Assembly (NCBI GenBank): GCA_016720855.1
Contig: JADKJU010000002.1
Span: 186,001-250,000 of the forward strand
From: Betaproteobacteria bacterium
Lineage (GTDB): Bacteria > Pseudomonadota > Gammaproteobacteria > Burkholderiales > Usitatibacteraceae
Direction: 5' to 3'
DNA: 64,000 nt
In this document: positions 47,698 through 56,124 of the stretch, piece after piece
How the letters are laid out: each line of letters begins with the position of its first letter
Position numbering within the stretch: the first letter of the stretch is position 1
Program-made: the position numbers and the translations under genes
Notes under the pieces: generated by a model
Told to the model about the DNA's origin: nothing
What the model saw: the letters and a program-made list of their open reading frames with translations, nothing else
The model's database searches: none

Positions 47698-48912
47698 TCA
47701 GGGCCGCTGTCGGCGCATGCCCGCGTAATACGCGCGCCAGCAGGCGAAGCCCGCCAGCATCATCACCGCCATCGCGACTGCCATCCAACGCGTGTCGTGG
47801 AAGACGGCCGGCGCGATGATCCCCGCCGTGATCGTGTTGATCATTCCCGAGACGAAGCCCTGCAATGAGACCGCCATGCCGCGCCGCGTGGGGAAGAGAT
47901 CGAGCGTGGTGAGGGTGATCGTCGGCATCGCCATTGCCGAGCCGATCGCGTAGAAGAAGATCGGCATCACCGCCCACGGGATCGACGGTGCGAAGGCGAA
48001 CGAATAGGCGACGTTCGCGGCCGCCGAGACCCCCATGAAGGTGTAGGCGCGGCGCAGCACCTGCGCGCGCGAAAGCTTGCCGGCGGCGCGCCCGGAGAGC
48101 TGCGAGCCCACCACGATGCCGGCAATCGACGGGATGAACAGCCACGCGTACTCGGTGGGCGCGAGGCCCAGGTGCGTCGAGAGGAACATCGGCGCCGAAA
48201 GGATGTAGAGAAAGAACGCGTTGAAGTTGAAGCCCATCGCGAGCGAAAGCAGCAGGAACGGCCGGCTTGCCCCGACTTCGCGGTAACCGTGCAACAACGC
48301 CCTCGGATGGAAGGAATGGCGGTACTCCTCGGCAAGCGTCTCCCGGAGAAACCGGGCAGCAACGAATGCCAGAATCGCGCCCACGGCGGCCAGGAACCAG
48401 AAGATCGACTGCCAGCCGAAGGCCGAAAACAGCAGGCCCCCGATGATGGGCGCGACCACGGGCGCGAGGCTGAAGAACACCGTCACCATCGACATGAGGC
48501 GCTGCGCGTCCTCGTCCTGGTAGACATCGCGAATCATGGCGCGGCCCACGACGATGCCTGCGCCCGTCGAGATGCCCTGCAGCATCCGCCAGCCGATGAG
48601 CGCTTGCACGCTGGTGGAGAGCGCGGCGCCGACGGAAGCGATCGTGAAGGCCGCGAGCCCGATCACGATCACCGGCTTGCGCCCGAAGCTGTCGGAGAGC
48701 GCGCCGTGGAAGAGGAACATGAAACCGAAGGCGAGCAGGTACGCCGAGAGCGTCTGCTGCATCTCGATCGGCGTCGCGGAGAGCGCCTTCTGCATGCCGC
48801 CGAACGCGGGCAGGTAGGTGTCCACGGCGAAGGGGCCGAGGGTGGCGAGCGCGCCCAGCATCGCCGCAAAGGCGATACGGAAGGATCGCGAATGGCGATC
48901 GGGATGACTCAT
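47698..48912 (-). CDS. Bcr/CflA-type MFS drug exporter
   Basis: A 404-residue MFS transporter with twelve segments. Family features are FAVDTYLPAFGGM after the first helix, GALSDSFGRKPVIVIGL in loop 2-3, and the later GWQSIFWFLAAVGAI. It resembles Bcr/CflA exporters that expel bicyclomycin, chloramphenicol or other small hydrophobic compounds from the cytosol. ATG at 48910-48912 overlaps the TGA of the cytochrome gene (ATGA), so the two are coupled. Why an exporter is coupled to a multihaem cytochrome is unclear. Confidence 0.87.
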   Translation of the reverse strand: MSHPDRHSRSFRIAFAAMLGALATLGPFAVDTYLPAFGGMQKALSATPIEMQQTLSAYLLAFGFMFLFHGALSDSFGRKPVIVIGLAAFTIASVGAALSTSVQALIGWRMLQGISTGAGIVVGRAMIRDVYQDEDAQRLMSMVTVFFSLAPVVAPIIGGLLFSAFGWQSIFWFLAAVGAILAFVAARFLRETLAEEYRHSFHPRALLHGYREVGASRPFLLLSLAMGFNFNAFFLYILSAPMFLSTHLGLAPTEYAWLFIPSIAGIVVGSQLSGRAAGKLSRAQVLRRAYTFMGVSAAANVAYSFAFAPSIPWAVMPIFFYAIGSAMAMPTITLTTLDLFPTRRGMAVSLQGFVSGMINTITAGIIAPAVFHDTRWMAVAMAVMMLAGFACWRAYYAGMRRQRP

Positions 48913-50804
48913 CGCGACCACTCCGGAAGGGCGCAGCGGGCACTGCGGCGCGCAAGAACGGGCTCGAAGTCCGACGCGGCCTGTTTCATCATTTCCGAAT
49001 CCTCCGCGTGGCAGGCGAGGCACGCGCCGACGGTGAGGATGCGCTTCTGTTCCTCGATGGAGAATGGTCGCGCCCCTTCGCGGGTCGAAACCATGCCGGT
49101 TCGCGCCTGCAGGAAGCCTGTCCACGCATCCTCGGGCAACCCGTCGTGCGCGGACGGCTTCTGCGCCGGCACGAACTGCCAGCGCCCGGTGTTGCCGGTT
49201 ACCACGTACCGCAACGCGCCCTTTCCGAATCCCAGCGCCACGGAGTCGCTGTGGCACGACTTGCAGGACCGCACCTCGCGCCGGATGGTGTGCGCGAAGA
49301 GCTTCGCGTACAGGCGCCGGAAGAGGACATCGGGAGGCTTTCCGGCCTCCCGGTTGCGATCGAAGGTCATGATCATGCCCGGCACGAAGGTGTCGATCGC
49401 GCCTCGCGCGCGACCCTCGGCCAGCACGCCCAGCGTGGGCAGCGTCGCCTCGAAGGGTCCCGAAGTCTCGTTCCAGGTTCCCTTGACCCACTTCTGCGCA
49501 GCGTGATCGAAGCCTTCGTCTTTCGGGTCGAACGTCGTGTGGCACGAGGTGCAGCGCGGTGCCCAGGCCGCGTGGCAGCTCGCGCACGAGAGCCGCTCAT
49601 GGCCCTTGTTCTCGGTGCAGGCGGCAAGCGGCGGCTTCAACTCGAGCGGCTGGCCGGTACGCTTGCGCAGCAGGCGCGCGCCCCCGCTTTCGTTCACGGC
49701 CAGGTTCACGATCGGGTCGCCGTCGCGCGTCGTGCCCATGCGGCTGCCTGGCGACAGCGTCCATTTCCTCAGCGCCATCAGCTTTCGCGATTCCGGGTCC
49801 ATCGACTCCGCAGCCACCGACGCGTGCTTGCGGGCATGGCAGTCCTCGCAGCCGACGCGCAACTGCTGGCTCTTCCTCGCGACCACTGCGCCTGCCCCCA
49901 TCACCTCGTTGGCCGTGTGGCAGTCGATGCACTCCATTCCGCGTTCGTGATGGATGTCCGGGACGATCTTCTCGACGAAGCGCCCGTCGGCGAGCTTGCG
50001 AAATAATGGGGACAGACCCCTGGGGTCTGTCCCCTTTATTCCTGTTGGCGCCTTGCCGTCCGGCGTGTGCCTCTCGTGCCAGCCCTCGTAACCCAGCGCG
50101 ATGCGGCCGGAGCGGCTGTGGCAGCCGAAGCAGTGGTCGTTTCGCGGATTGAGCGTGAGGCCCGGGTGCGATGAGGGTGCCGCCACGCGCGACTGGCTCG
50201 GGATCTTCGCGTAGCCGGCAAGCGCTTTCGCAGCCTCGGCGCCGTATTCGAGGTGGCACGCGATGCAGCCGCCCCCCTGTGATTCCTCAGTAACCGGGCC
50301 CCAGTCCGTCTTCGCCTGGCCGAGGTGGCAGCCGACGCAAAGTTCGCGCAGGTGGCTGTCGGCAACGCCGTGCCCGAGGTTCTTCGCGTCCGGCAAGGGG
50401 GCGCCTTCCCGGGCGGACTCGCCAAGAACCGCGCGGTTGACCGCGATCACGCCGGACATCGTGGCCATGATCGAGCGCTCCACGCGCGGAACGATGGCTT
50501 CATGGCATCCGGCCTGCCCGCAGGTTCGCGCCGCATCGGCGAGGTTGCCGGGCACCAGCACCATCCCGGCGTGCGCGATCGCCTTGTCGAGCGTTCGCTT
50601 GTCGCCCGCATGGCACGACGCGCAGCCGATGGTCGCTGGTGCGTGCGGGCCTTCGAGGCCGGTCACGTTGCCATGGCAGATGATGCAGCCTTCGCCGAAC
50701 CCGGGCGCAACGCCGATTCGCCCGGCATCGCCGCGCATCAGCAGGATCGTGCCTGCGACCATGCCCACGAGGGCGGCAATCAACAGGGAAGTCTTCAGGC
50801 GCAC
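48909..50804 (-). CDS. multihaem c-type cytochrome, 11 CXXCH plus one CX4CH
   Basis: A 631-residue protein with an N-terminal anchor or signal (TSLLIAALVGMVAGTILLM, about residues 6-24). In order the haem motifs are CIICH, CASCH, CGQAGCH (a CX4CH motif), CVGCH, CIACH, CFGCH, CIDCH, CEDCH, CASCH, CTSCH, CKSCH and CLACH. That is up to twelve c haems, on the periplasmic side or in the periplasm. It could pass electrons between the quinol pool and a periplasmic partner. The family is unclear to me. GTG at 50804 is chosen because upstream frame runs into comM sequence. A repeat hairpin is inserted in frame at 50002-50040. Confidence 0.8.
   Translation of the reverse strand: MRLKTSLLIAALVGMVAGTILLMRGDAGRIGVAPGFGEGCIICHGNVTGLEGPHAPATIGCASCHAGDKRTLDKAIAHAGMVLVPGNLADAARTCGQAGCHEAIVPRVERSIMATMSGVIAVNRAVLGESAREGAPLPDAKNLGHGVADSHLRELCVGCHLGQAKTDWGPVTEESQGGGCIACHLEYGAEAAKALAGYAKIPSQSRVAAPSSHPGLTLNPRNDHCFGCHSRSGRIALGYEGWHERHTPDGKAPTGIKGTDPRGLSPLFRKLADGRFVEKIVPDIHHERGMECIDCHTANEVMGAGAVVARKSQQLRVGCEDCHARKHASVAAESMDPESRKLMALRKWTLSPGSRMGTTRDGDPIVNLAVNESGGARLLRKRTGQPLELKPPLAACTENKGHERLSCASCHAAWAPRCTSCHTTFDPKDEGFDHAAQKWVKGTWNETSGPFEATLPTLGVLAEGRARGAIDTFVPGMIMTFDRNREAGKPPDVLFRRLYAKLFAHTIRREVRSCKSCHSDSVALGFGKGALRYVVTGNTGRWQFVPAQKPSAHDGLPEDAWTGFLQARTGMVSTREGARPFSIEEQKRILTVGACLACHAEDSEMMKQAASDFEPVLARRSARCALPEWSR
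50002..50040. repeat. palindromic GGGACAGACCC repeat inside the cytochrome gene
   Basis: Arms GGGGACAGACCCC (50008-50020) and GGGGTCTGTCCCC (50022-50034) meet around one central base. Outside a single mismatch, pairing continues for five bases (AATAA/TTATT) to 50002 and 50040. It is read in frame as TDPRGLSPLF without a stop, between CFGCH and CIDCH haem motifs. Confidence 0.85.
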
Positions 50805-50814
50805 GGCTGCTAGT

Positions 50815-51291
50815 TTAGCGGGTCGGCCCCGTCGGGACCTGCCGCAGGCGGTACTGCAGCGCCTCGGCGACGTGGGCGGCCTCGAGGCGAGGTTCGGCAG
50901 CGAGGTCGGCAATCGTCCTCGACACCTTGAGCACGCGATGGAACGCGCGCGCCGAGAGGGATAGCCGCGACGCCGCGTCGCGAAGCAGTTTCCGCGCAGC
51001 CGGCTCCGGAACGCAGTGCCTCTCGATCTCGCCGCCGGACAGGAGCGCATTCGGCTTGCCCTGGCGATCGAGCTGCGCGGCCCGGGCTGCCCCCACCCGC
51101 GCGTACACAGGCGCCGACGATTCGCCGCACGGGGCATCCGCAAGTTCCCGCTCGCGAAGCGCCGGTACCTCGACGTGCAGGTCGATGCGGTCGAGGAGCG
51201 GCCCGGAGATCCGTGCGCGATAGCGCGCAATCCGGTCCGGCGTGCACGCGCATTGACCCGAGAAGTGGCCGAGATAGCCGCAGGGACAGGG
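50815..51291 (-). pseudogene. comM: comM 3' fragment (Mg-chelatase-like, C-terminal part)
   Basis: About 158 codons encode PCGYLGHFSGQC, then ARISGPLLDRIDLHVEVPAL and a C-terminal lid ending QVPTGPTR. This is the C-terminal third of ComM, a hexameric helicase that aids integration of transforming DNA. Homology to the complete comM at 56236-57735 begins at the residues of the conserved PCPCGYLG site and stops abruptly at about 51291. The ATPase domain is missing, so it cannot be functional. GC-rich codons match the host chromosome. It sits 10 bases upstream of the cytochrome gene. Confidence 0.85.
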
Positions 51292-51304
51292 AGGCGTTGC
51301 CTTT

Positions 51305-51730
51305 TTGCCATTTCTGCGAGTTTCGCTCAAGTGCCTGATACAAAAGGACTTCAACCCTGAGCCTCAGACACTCGGTCAGCACCTGCGGAAGCGACGCCAA
51401 GAACTCGGGCTCACCCAAGCGGAGGTTGCCTCCAAGCTCGGCGTGAGCCCGTTTACGGTCTTGAACCTCGAAAATGACCGCAGGAAACCAACCATCGCCG
51501 TCGTGGCCGCCCTTGTTCACTGGCTTGGATACGACCCGCTACCCGCCCCAACGACCCTCCGAGAGCGCATGCACGCCGCAAGGAGGGAGAACGGCTGGAC
51601 CGTCCGCGAGGCTGCTATTCGGCTGGGCGTTGATCCCGCTACATGGGGCAGCTGGGAGCGGAGCAGCCGCGTTCCCTGGAAGAACTACGAGGATCGCCTC
51701 AAGGCCTTCCTCTCTGTGTACCAATCGTGA
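51305..51730 (+). CDS. XRE-family helix-turn-helix protein, two tandem HTH units
   Basis: About 141 codons. Residues about 25-75 (GQHLRKRRQELGLTQAEVAS followed by the classical ENDRRKPT) form one XRE-type HTH. The WLGYDPLP linker and a second HTH (REAAIRLGVDPATWGSWERS) follow. This two-HTH layout is known in small regulators of mobile regions. No ATG or ribosome binding site is present; the frame opens with a TTG at 51305, just 14 bases inside the island edge, so the true 5' end may have been cut off. The target is unknown. Confidence 0.6.
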   Translation: MPFLRVSLKCLIQKDFNPEPQTLGQHLRKRRQELGLTQAEVASKLGVSPFTVLNLENDRRKPTIAVVAALVHWLGYDPLPAPTTLRERMHAARRENGWTVREAAIRLGVDPATWGSWERSSRVPWKNYEDRLKAFLSVYQS

Positions 51731-51902
51731 AGCCGGTTCGCAATCCAGTCTTCACGGCGGGCGGGCCGAGCGAGAACGCCTTCATCGAGAGCTTCAACGA
51801 GAAACTCCGCGACGAGTGCCTGAACGACCACTACTTTACGAATCTTGAGCACGCCCGGGCGGTGATCAGCGCCTGGCGCCGGGACTACAACGAGAACAGG
51901 CC

Positions 51903-51910
51903 CCACAGTT
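51903..51910. repeat. left copy of 8-base target-site duplication
   Basis: CCACAGTT directly precedes the IS256-family left end, and the same 8 bases follow the right end at 53302-53309. Eight bases is the usual duplication for this family. Confidence 0.85.
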
Positions 51911-53301
51911 GAGCCTGTCAGGAATTTTGTGTGTGAGGCATGACATGGCGATCCAAAGGAGCCGTTATGCCGAGAAGGAAGAAGGAGTTGCCGGCGACGC
52001 CGGCTGTTGCGGTCAGCCCCGAGCTGCTTGACCAGCTGGTGACCGGGCCGATGAACCCGCAGGAGTTCGAGTCGCTGTTCCGGGGCCTGAAGAAGGCGAT
52101 CGTCGAGCGGGCCTTGGGCGCGGAGCTGACCCATCACCTGGGCTACTCGAAGGGCGAGACGCCGCCCGCGGAGCAGGCCAACCATCGCAACGGGACCACG
52201 CTCAAGACGGTGCTCACCGACGAGGGGCCGCTGGACCTGGCCATTCCGCGCGACCGCGACGGGTCGTTCGAGCCGCAGCTCATCGCCAAGGGCGAGCGGC
52301 GCTTCACGGGCTTCGACGACAAGATCATCGCGATGTACGCGCGCGGCATGACGGTGCGCGAGATCCAGGGCTACCTGAAGGAGATGTACGCGGTGGAGGT
52401 CTCGCCGGACTTCATCAGCCAGGTGACCGAGGCGGTGATGGCCGAGGTCCTCGAGTGGCAGAGCCGGCCGCTGGAGCGGCTCTATCCGGTGGTGTTCTTC
52501 GATGCGCTGCGGGTCAAGATTCGCGACGAGGGAGTGGTTCGCAACAAGGCGATCTACCTGGCGCTCGGGGTGCTGCCCGACGGCACGCGCGACGTGCTGG
52601 GGCTGTGGATCGAGCAAACGGAGGGGGCGAAGTTCTGGATGAAGGTCGTGAACGACCTCAAGGGCCGCGGCGTCGAGGACATCCTGATCGCCGTGGTCGA
52701 CGGCCTGAAGGGCTTCCCGGAGGCCATCGGCGCGGTCTTCCCGGCGACCACGATCCAGACCTGCATCGTGCACTTGATCCGCAACTCGCTCGACTACGCG
52801 AGCTGGAAGGACCGCAAGGCCGTCGCCGCGGCGCTGAAGACGGTCTACCAGGCTCCGAGCGAGGCGGCGGCGCGGGCGGCCCTGGACGAATTCGCCTCGG
52901 GTCCCTGGGGCGGGAAATACCCGCCCATCGCCGCGCTCTGGCGCCGGGCCTGGGAGCAGGTGATTCCGTTTTTCGCCTTCCCGCCCGAGGTTCGCCGCGT
53001 GATCTACACGACCAACGCGATCGAGAGCCTGCACATGCGGCTTCGCAAGATCATCAAGACGCGCGGACATTTCCCCTCGGACGAGGCAGCGTTGAAGCTC
53101 CTGTGGCTGGCGCTCAGGAACATCACCGCCGACTGGGGGCGTGCGGCCAAGGAATGGAAAGCGGCGATGAATCAATTCGCCATCCTGTACGCTGAGCGCT
53201 TCACAGCCCGGGCGGCGTGAAATGAGCAACGGTCGTCGCACGGCCATTCGCCAACGCGCGGCGACTGCAATCGCCTCACACACAGAAATTCGGACACGTC
53301 C
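51911..53301 (+). mobile_element. complete IS256-family insertion sequence (1391 bp)
   Basis: Bounded by 8-base duplications and by terminal inverted repeats: a 24-base stretch from TGTC at each end matches at 20 positions (shared core TGTGTGTGAGGC). It contains one intact transposase gene. It is inserted in an older IS3 orfB, whose reading frame resumes exactly after the second duplication. The intact ends and open transposase suggest recent insertion and possible activity. Confidence 0.9.
51967..53220 (+). CDS. IS256-family transposase
   Basis: A 417-residue mutator-type transposase. The DDE-type acidic residues lie in VVFFDALRVKIRDEG and IAVVDGLKGFPEAI, and family stretches TTNAIESLHMRLRKIIKTRG and FPSDEAALKLLWLALRNI are intact. 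The ATG at 51967 follows AAGGAG; an upstream in-frame ATG at 51940 is possible. The reading frame is complete, so the element may still transpose. It belongs to the insertion sequence at 51911-53301. Confidence 0.92.
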   Translation: MPRRKKELPATPAVAVSPELLDQLVTGPMNPQEFESLFRGLKKAIVERALGAELTHHLGYSKGETPPAEQANHRNGTTLKTVLTDEGPLDLAIPRDRDGSFEPQLIAKGERRFTGFDDKIIAMYARGMTVREIQGYLKEMYAVEVSPDFISQVTEAVMAEVLEWQSRPLERLYPVVFFDALRVKIRDEGVVRNKAIYLALGVLPDGTRDVLGLWIEQTEGAKFWMKVVNDLKGRGVEDILIAVVDGLKGFPEAIGAVFPATTIQTCIVHLIRNSLDYASWKDRKAVAAALKTVYQAPSEAAARAALDEFASGPWGGKYPPIAALWRRAWEQVIPFFAFPPEVRRVIYTTNAIESLHMRLRKIIKTRGHFPSDEAALKLLWLALRNITADWGRAAKEWKAAMNQFAILYAERFTARAA

Positions 53302-53309
53302 CCACAGTT
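53302..53309. repeat. right copy of 8-base target-site duplication
   Basis: CCACAGTT immediately follows the right end of the IS256-family element and matches the left copy at 51903-51910. The interrupted transposase frame continues from here. Confidence 0.85.
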
Positions 53310-53600
53310 CGCTGGGGCGCATACCACCCGCTGAGTTCGCCGCGCTGCATCGGCTCAAAGAGCGCGAACGCCACGGGATCCTATAACCTTGCAACTTGGG
53401 CTTTACGAACTGCCGGCAGGTATCACCAAAAGGGGGCAGGTCACCGTACGAGCGCCCCCGTTTTGGGTCTGCCAATGTGGGGATTTGCACTCCCCCACGG
53501 CAGTCCAGTGCGCTCGCACCCAGATTCCTCGCGCGCTCGGACAACGTAGCCGGCCCGCATGCTGCGAAGCCTCAGAGCCATCGCGGCCGACCTTCTGCAG

Positions 53601-54341
53601 TCAGTAGGGCTGACGTTGGATAGCCTTCTGATACGTCTTCCCAGCAATTGTCAGGGAGAGCGATGCTTGATCCGGATCGGTATCGGAAAAGGTAAGTACG
53701 GCCGATCCTATGGGAGAAATGATGACACTGTGGGGGTCGAACGCGTCGAGCTGGGGTCCTCGCGTCTGATATATGGCACCATCAAATTCGGTGGTCGATT
53801 TCCAATTCCCCCCAGGCAGGACATACCAAGTGGCCGTGCCATTGTCGGCGTAGATGTTGAACACGCCGAAGATCATGCCGGACCCGTGCTGCACGATGCT
53901 GGCTCCCCATCCGGATTCTGATGGGTTCCACCACATGTCCGTGTGGTCCCAGAGTGGGCCGCATGGACCCACGCAACCCGCGGTTGCCTGAGTGGGTCTC
54001 GGTGATACGGTGAACTGAGTGCTGCCTAGGACGGTTTGCCCAAGCTGAACCTCGACCTGATAAGTGCCAGCCGGCAAGGGACCGACCGGCCAATTCAAAG
54101 GACGGTCATTCGGCGGCAGTGGGGCAAGATCAATTTCTCCGAGCGCGACCGAAATCTTGTTGGAAACCATGGAAACATTGGTTCCAGCGGCGTCATATCG
54201 CTTAGGAATCGAACTCGCTGGAAGTTGGATTCGAATCGTGTCAAGTGTGGTTGGCATCTGAGGTGATATGGACACCTGGCCAAAACAAGGCGCAGACGAC
54301 ACCAAGAACGCCAGAGCAACCAACGATTGCTTGATTGTCAT
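53601..54341 (-). CDS. secreted protein with SGWG-type domain, function unknown
   Basis: A 246-residue protein with a signal peptide (ends about residue 22, CFG/QVS). The middle part is a beta-rich segment. The C-terminal half has DMWWNPSESGWGASIVQHG followed by NGTATWYVLPGG, a motif seen repeatedly in exported proteins of Betaproteobacteria, often in the form WWNPAESGWG. The gene has lower GC than its surroundings. GGAGG precedes the ATG. I do not know the role; extracellular or surface localisation is likely. Confidence 0.65.
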   Translation of the reverse strand: MTIKQSLVALAFLVSSAPCFGQVSISPQMPTTLDTIRIQLPASSIPKRYDAAGTNVSMVSNKISVALGEIDLAPLPPNDRPLNWPVGPLPAGTYQVEVQLGQTVLGSTQFTVSPRPTQATAGCVGPCGPLWDHTDMWWNPSESGWGASIVQHGSGMIFGVFNIYADNGTATWYVLPGGNWKSTTEFDGAIYQTRGPQLDAFDPHSVIISPIGSAVLTFSDTDPDQASLSLTIAGKTYQKAIQRQPY

Positions 54342-54467
54342 AATACCTCCACGTCAATAGTCAACTGATAGCTTGCCAATCGACTGTAACAGGATCAACC
54401 AGTAGTGGCGCGGTAGCGCACTCACCGACCGGTAGCCTCACGCGCGTCCGGGAAACTTGGGACGTGT

Positions 54468-54498
54468 GAAAAAGGGGGCGCAACGCGTCCCCTTTTTC
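54468..54498. terminator. bidirectional Rho-independent terminator
   Basis: Arms GAAAAAGGGG (54468-54477) and CCCCTTTTTC (54489-54498) flank an 11-base GC-rich loop. On the minus strand it lies just after the discoidin fragment and before the secreted-protein gene. Confidence 0.75.
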
Positions 54499-54506
54499 GT
54501 GGTACC

Positions 54507-54933
54507 TCAGTTGCCGAAAACTTCAACTTCGTAGTACGCGGCCCAAGAGGGGCTCGCACGGGTCACGATCTTCACGTAGCGAGCGGAATAACTGCTCAGG
54601 TTCAGCGACATCGTCTCGCCATCCATGAGGTCTCGCGAGACTGTACCGGCTAGCGTAGTTGGCGGGGAACTGGTTCCGACATAGATGTCGTGTGTCGAAG
54701 TCCCACTCGGACTTTGTGCCGGCATGAATCTCATCGAGTACAGCGACTTTGTTGCCCCGAGGTCGAGCTCGATATATGGCTGCGTCGACGGGTAGCTGGG
54801 CGTAACACCCGAGTTCCACTGAGTGGTGAGGTAGTTGCCATCCGTGGCGTTCGATCCAACATAGGTAGAGTAAGTGCTGCTCACTGTGACACTGGAAGGG
54901 GTCAGCTTTGTGGGTAGCGTAAACAGCGGCGAC
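54507..54933 (-). pseudogene. discoidin/F5-8 type C domain protein, C-terminal fragment
   Basis: About 142 codons encode a domain with NATDGNYLTTQWNSG, PYIELDLGATKSLYSMRF and a closing YSARYVKIV, which match the coagulation-factor 5/8 type C (discoidin, carbohydrate-binding) fold. The reading frame runs into the left end of the IS3 element at 54934, and no N-terminal part exists on its other side: only 50 bases lie between the IS3 and comM. So the front of the gene is lost. It was probably a secreted carbohydrate-binding protein. Confidence 0.72.
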
Positions 54934-54958
54934 TGGAATTCCCCCGCTGCTCCGGACA

Positions 54959-55828
54959 CTACGCTAAGCCCGCATGAGTACGTTCGAACTCCATCGGGCT
55001 GACCTGCCCAAGCGTCGAATGTCGGCGCCGGGAATTGTAGAACACTTCGATGTAGTCGAAGATGTCGGCGCGCGCGACTTCGCGCGTGGCGTACGTCCTG
55101 CGATAGACACGTTCCTTTTTGAGCGAGGCGAAGAAGCTCTCGACCGCGGAGTTGTCCCAACAGTCGCCGCGCTTGCTCATGCTGCAGGTGATGCCCTCGG
55201 CCGACAGCAGGCGCTGGAAGTCCTCGCTGGTGTATTGGCTGCCCTGGTCGGAATGGTGCAAAAGCTCCGAAGGCTTGCCGCGTCGCCACAGCGCCATTAT
55301 CAACGCGTCCAGCACCAGTTGCGCGGTCATGGTGGGTTGCATAGACCAGCCGACCACGCGCCGGCTGAACAGATCCACCACAACGGCCAGGAACAACCAG
55401 CCCTCGCCCGTCCAGATGTAGGTGAAATCGGCTGCCCACTTCCGGTTCGGAGCAGCAGCGGCGAAGTCTCGCTCCAACACGTTCGGTGCGATGCTGTGTT
55501 CCGGACGCAATCCAATGTCGGTAGGCATGCGCCGCGGCTTGGGCTGCGCGCTCATGCCAGCCCCTCGCATCAGTCGCGCCACCCGATTCTCGCTGCAGGA
55601 TTGGCCTGCGACGACCATGTCCTTCCAGACCCGCGGCGAGCCGTAGGTCTGGTGACTCAAGGCGAAGCTTTCCCGGATCAGCACCAGCAAGCCCGCGTTG
55701 GCGATCGAGCGCACGCTCGGCGAGCGTCCAAGCCACTCGTAGAACCCACTCGACGACACCTCGAGCAAACGGCACATCATCCGGGTCGGCCACACCGGCC
55801 GATAGCGGGCTACAAACACATACCTCAC
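54959..55828 (-). CDS. IS3-family transposase OrfB
   Basis: A 289-residue DDE transposase domain: first Asp in WAADFTYI, second in LLHHSDQGSQY, and Glu in DNSAVESFFASLKKE. The HTH_21-like front (SVRSIANAGLLVLI) and terminal HSTLGQVSPMEFE are intact. Its ATG (55826-55828) overlaps the orfA stop. It is most likely made as an OrfAB fusion by a minus-one frameshift. No disabling mutation is visible. Confidence 0.93.
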   Translation of the reverse strand: MRYVFVARYRPVWPTRMMCRLLEVSSSGFYEWLGRSPSVRSIANAGLLVLIRESFALSHQTYGSPRVWKDMVVAGQSCSENRVARLMRGAGMSAQPKPRRMPTDIGLRPEHSIAPNVLERDFAAAAPNRKWAADFTYIWTGEGWLFLAVVVDLFSRRVVGWSMQPTMTAQLVLDALIMALWRRGKPSELLHHSDQGSQYTSEDFQRLLSAEGITCSMSKRGDCWDNSAVESFFASLKKERVYRRTYATREVARADIFDYIEVFYNSRRRHSTLGQVSPMEFERTHAGLA

Positions 55829-56124
55829 GTTGGTTCCTTCGCGAAGTAGCCCAGCGCTTTTTTTAGAATGTCGCGCTCCATTCGAACTTTCGCCAACTCT
55901 CGCCTAAGCTGCTCGTTCTCCAGCTGCTGCGCAGCCTTCAACGGCAATGCCCGGTCCTTCTCGTATCGACCTGCCGCGAAGTTGTCCACCCACCCCTTCA
56001 GGACCGAACGCTCCACGCCAAGCTCACGCGCAACCGCCGACACCGATCGTCCAGGTTGCTGCGTGAGCTTCACTCCCTCGCGCTTGAACTCGGCCGTAAA
56101 CTTCCGTCTTTGCTTCGTTGCCAT
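55825..56124 (-). CDS. IS3-family transposase OrfA
   Basis: A 99-residue protein with an N-terminal HTH (RKFTAEFKREGVKL then SVSAVARELGVERSVLKGW) and a C-terminal leucine-zipper-like coiled coil (LENEQLRRELAKVRMERDIL). It binds the element ends. Near its 3' end is the A7 slippage site used to join orfB. Overlaps orfB by four bases. Confidence 0.92.
   Translation of the reverse strand: MATKQRRKFTAEFKREGVKLTQQPGRSVSAVARELGVERSVLKGWVDNFAAGRYEKDRALPLKAAQQLENEQLRRELAKVRMERDILKKALGYFAKEPT
55858..55864 (-). promoter_or_regulatory. A7 slippery site for minus-one frameshifting in IS3
   Basis: Seven T on the plus strand read as AAAAAAAG in the mRNA, close to the end of orfA. Such A6-7G sites give the OrfAB transposase in this family; the palindrome CTTCGCGAAG lies shortly downstream. 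Confidence 0.7.

Larger units (their letters stand above)
51745..53386 (+). pseudogene. IS3-type transposase orfB remnant, split by the IS256-family element
   Basis: The 5' part encodes SENAFIESFNEKLRDECLND and ends RRDYNENRPHS; the 3' part, after the IS256-family element, continues as SLGRIPPAEFAALHRLKE and ends with TAA at 53384-53386. Together they are the C-terminal end of an IS407/IS3-type DDE transposase, including the catalytic Glu region. The N-terminal two thirds are absent. The fragment begins right after the XRE stop codon. The old element's right end is probably near 53443 (GGGGGCAGGTCA). Confidence 0.82.

Noticed and set aside
53444..53600. Imperfect hairpin GTGGGG/CCCCCAC near 53475-53500 as terminator or recombination site
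   Set aside because: No T-run follows and no partner site is seen; I see nothing else in this intergenic stretch.
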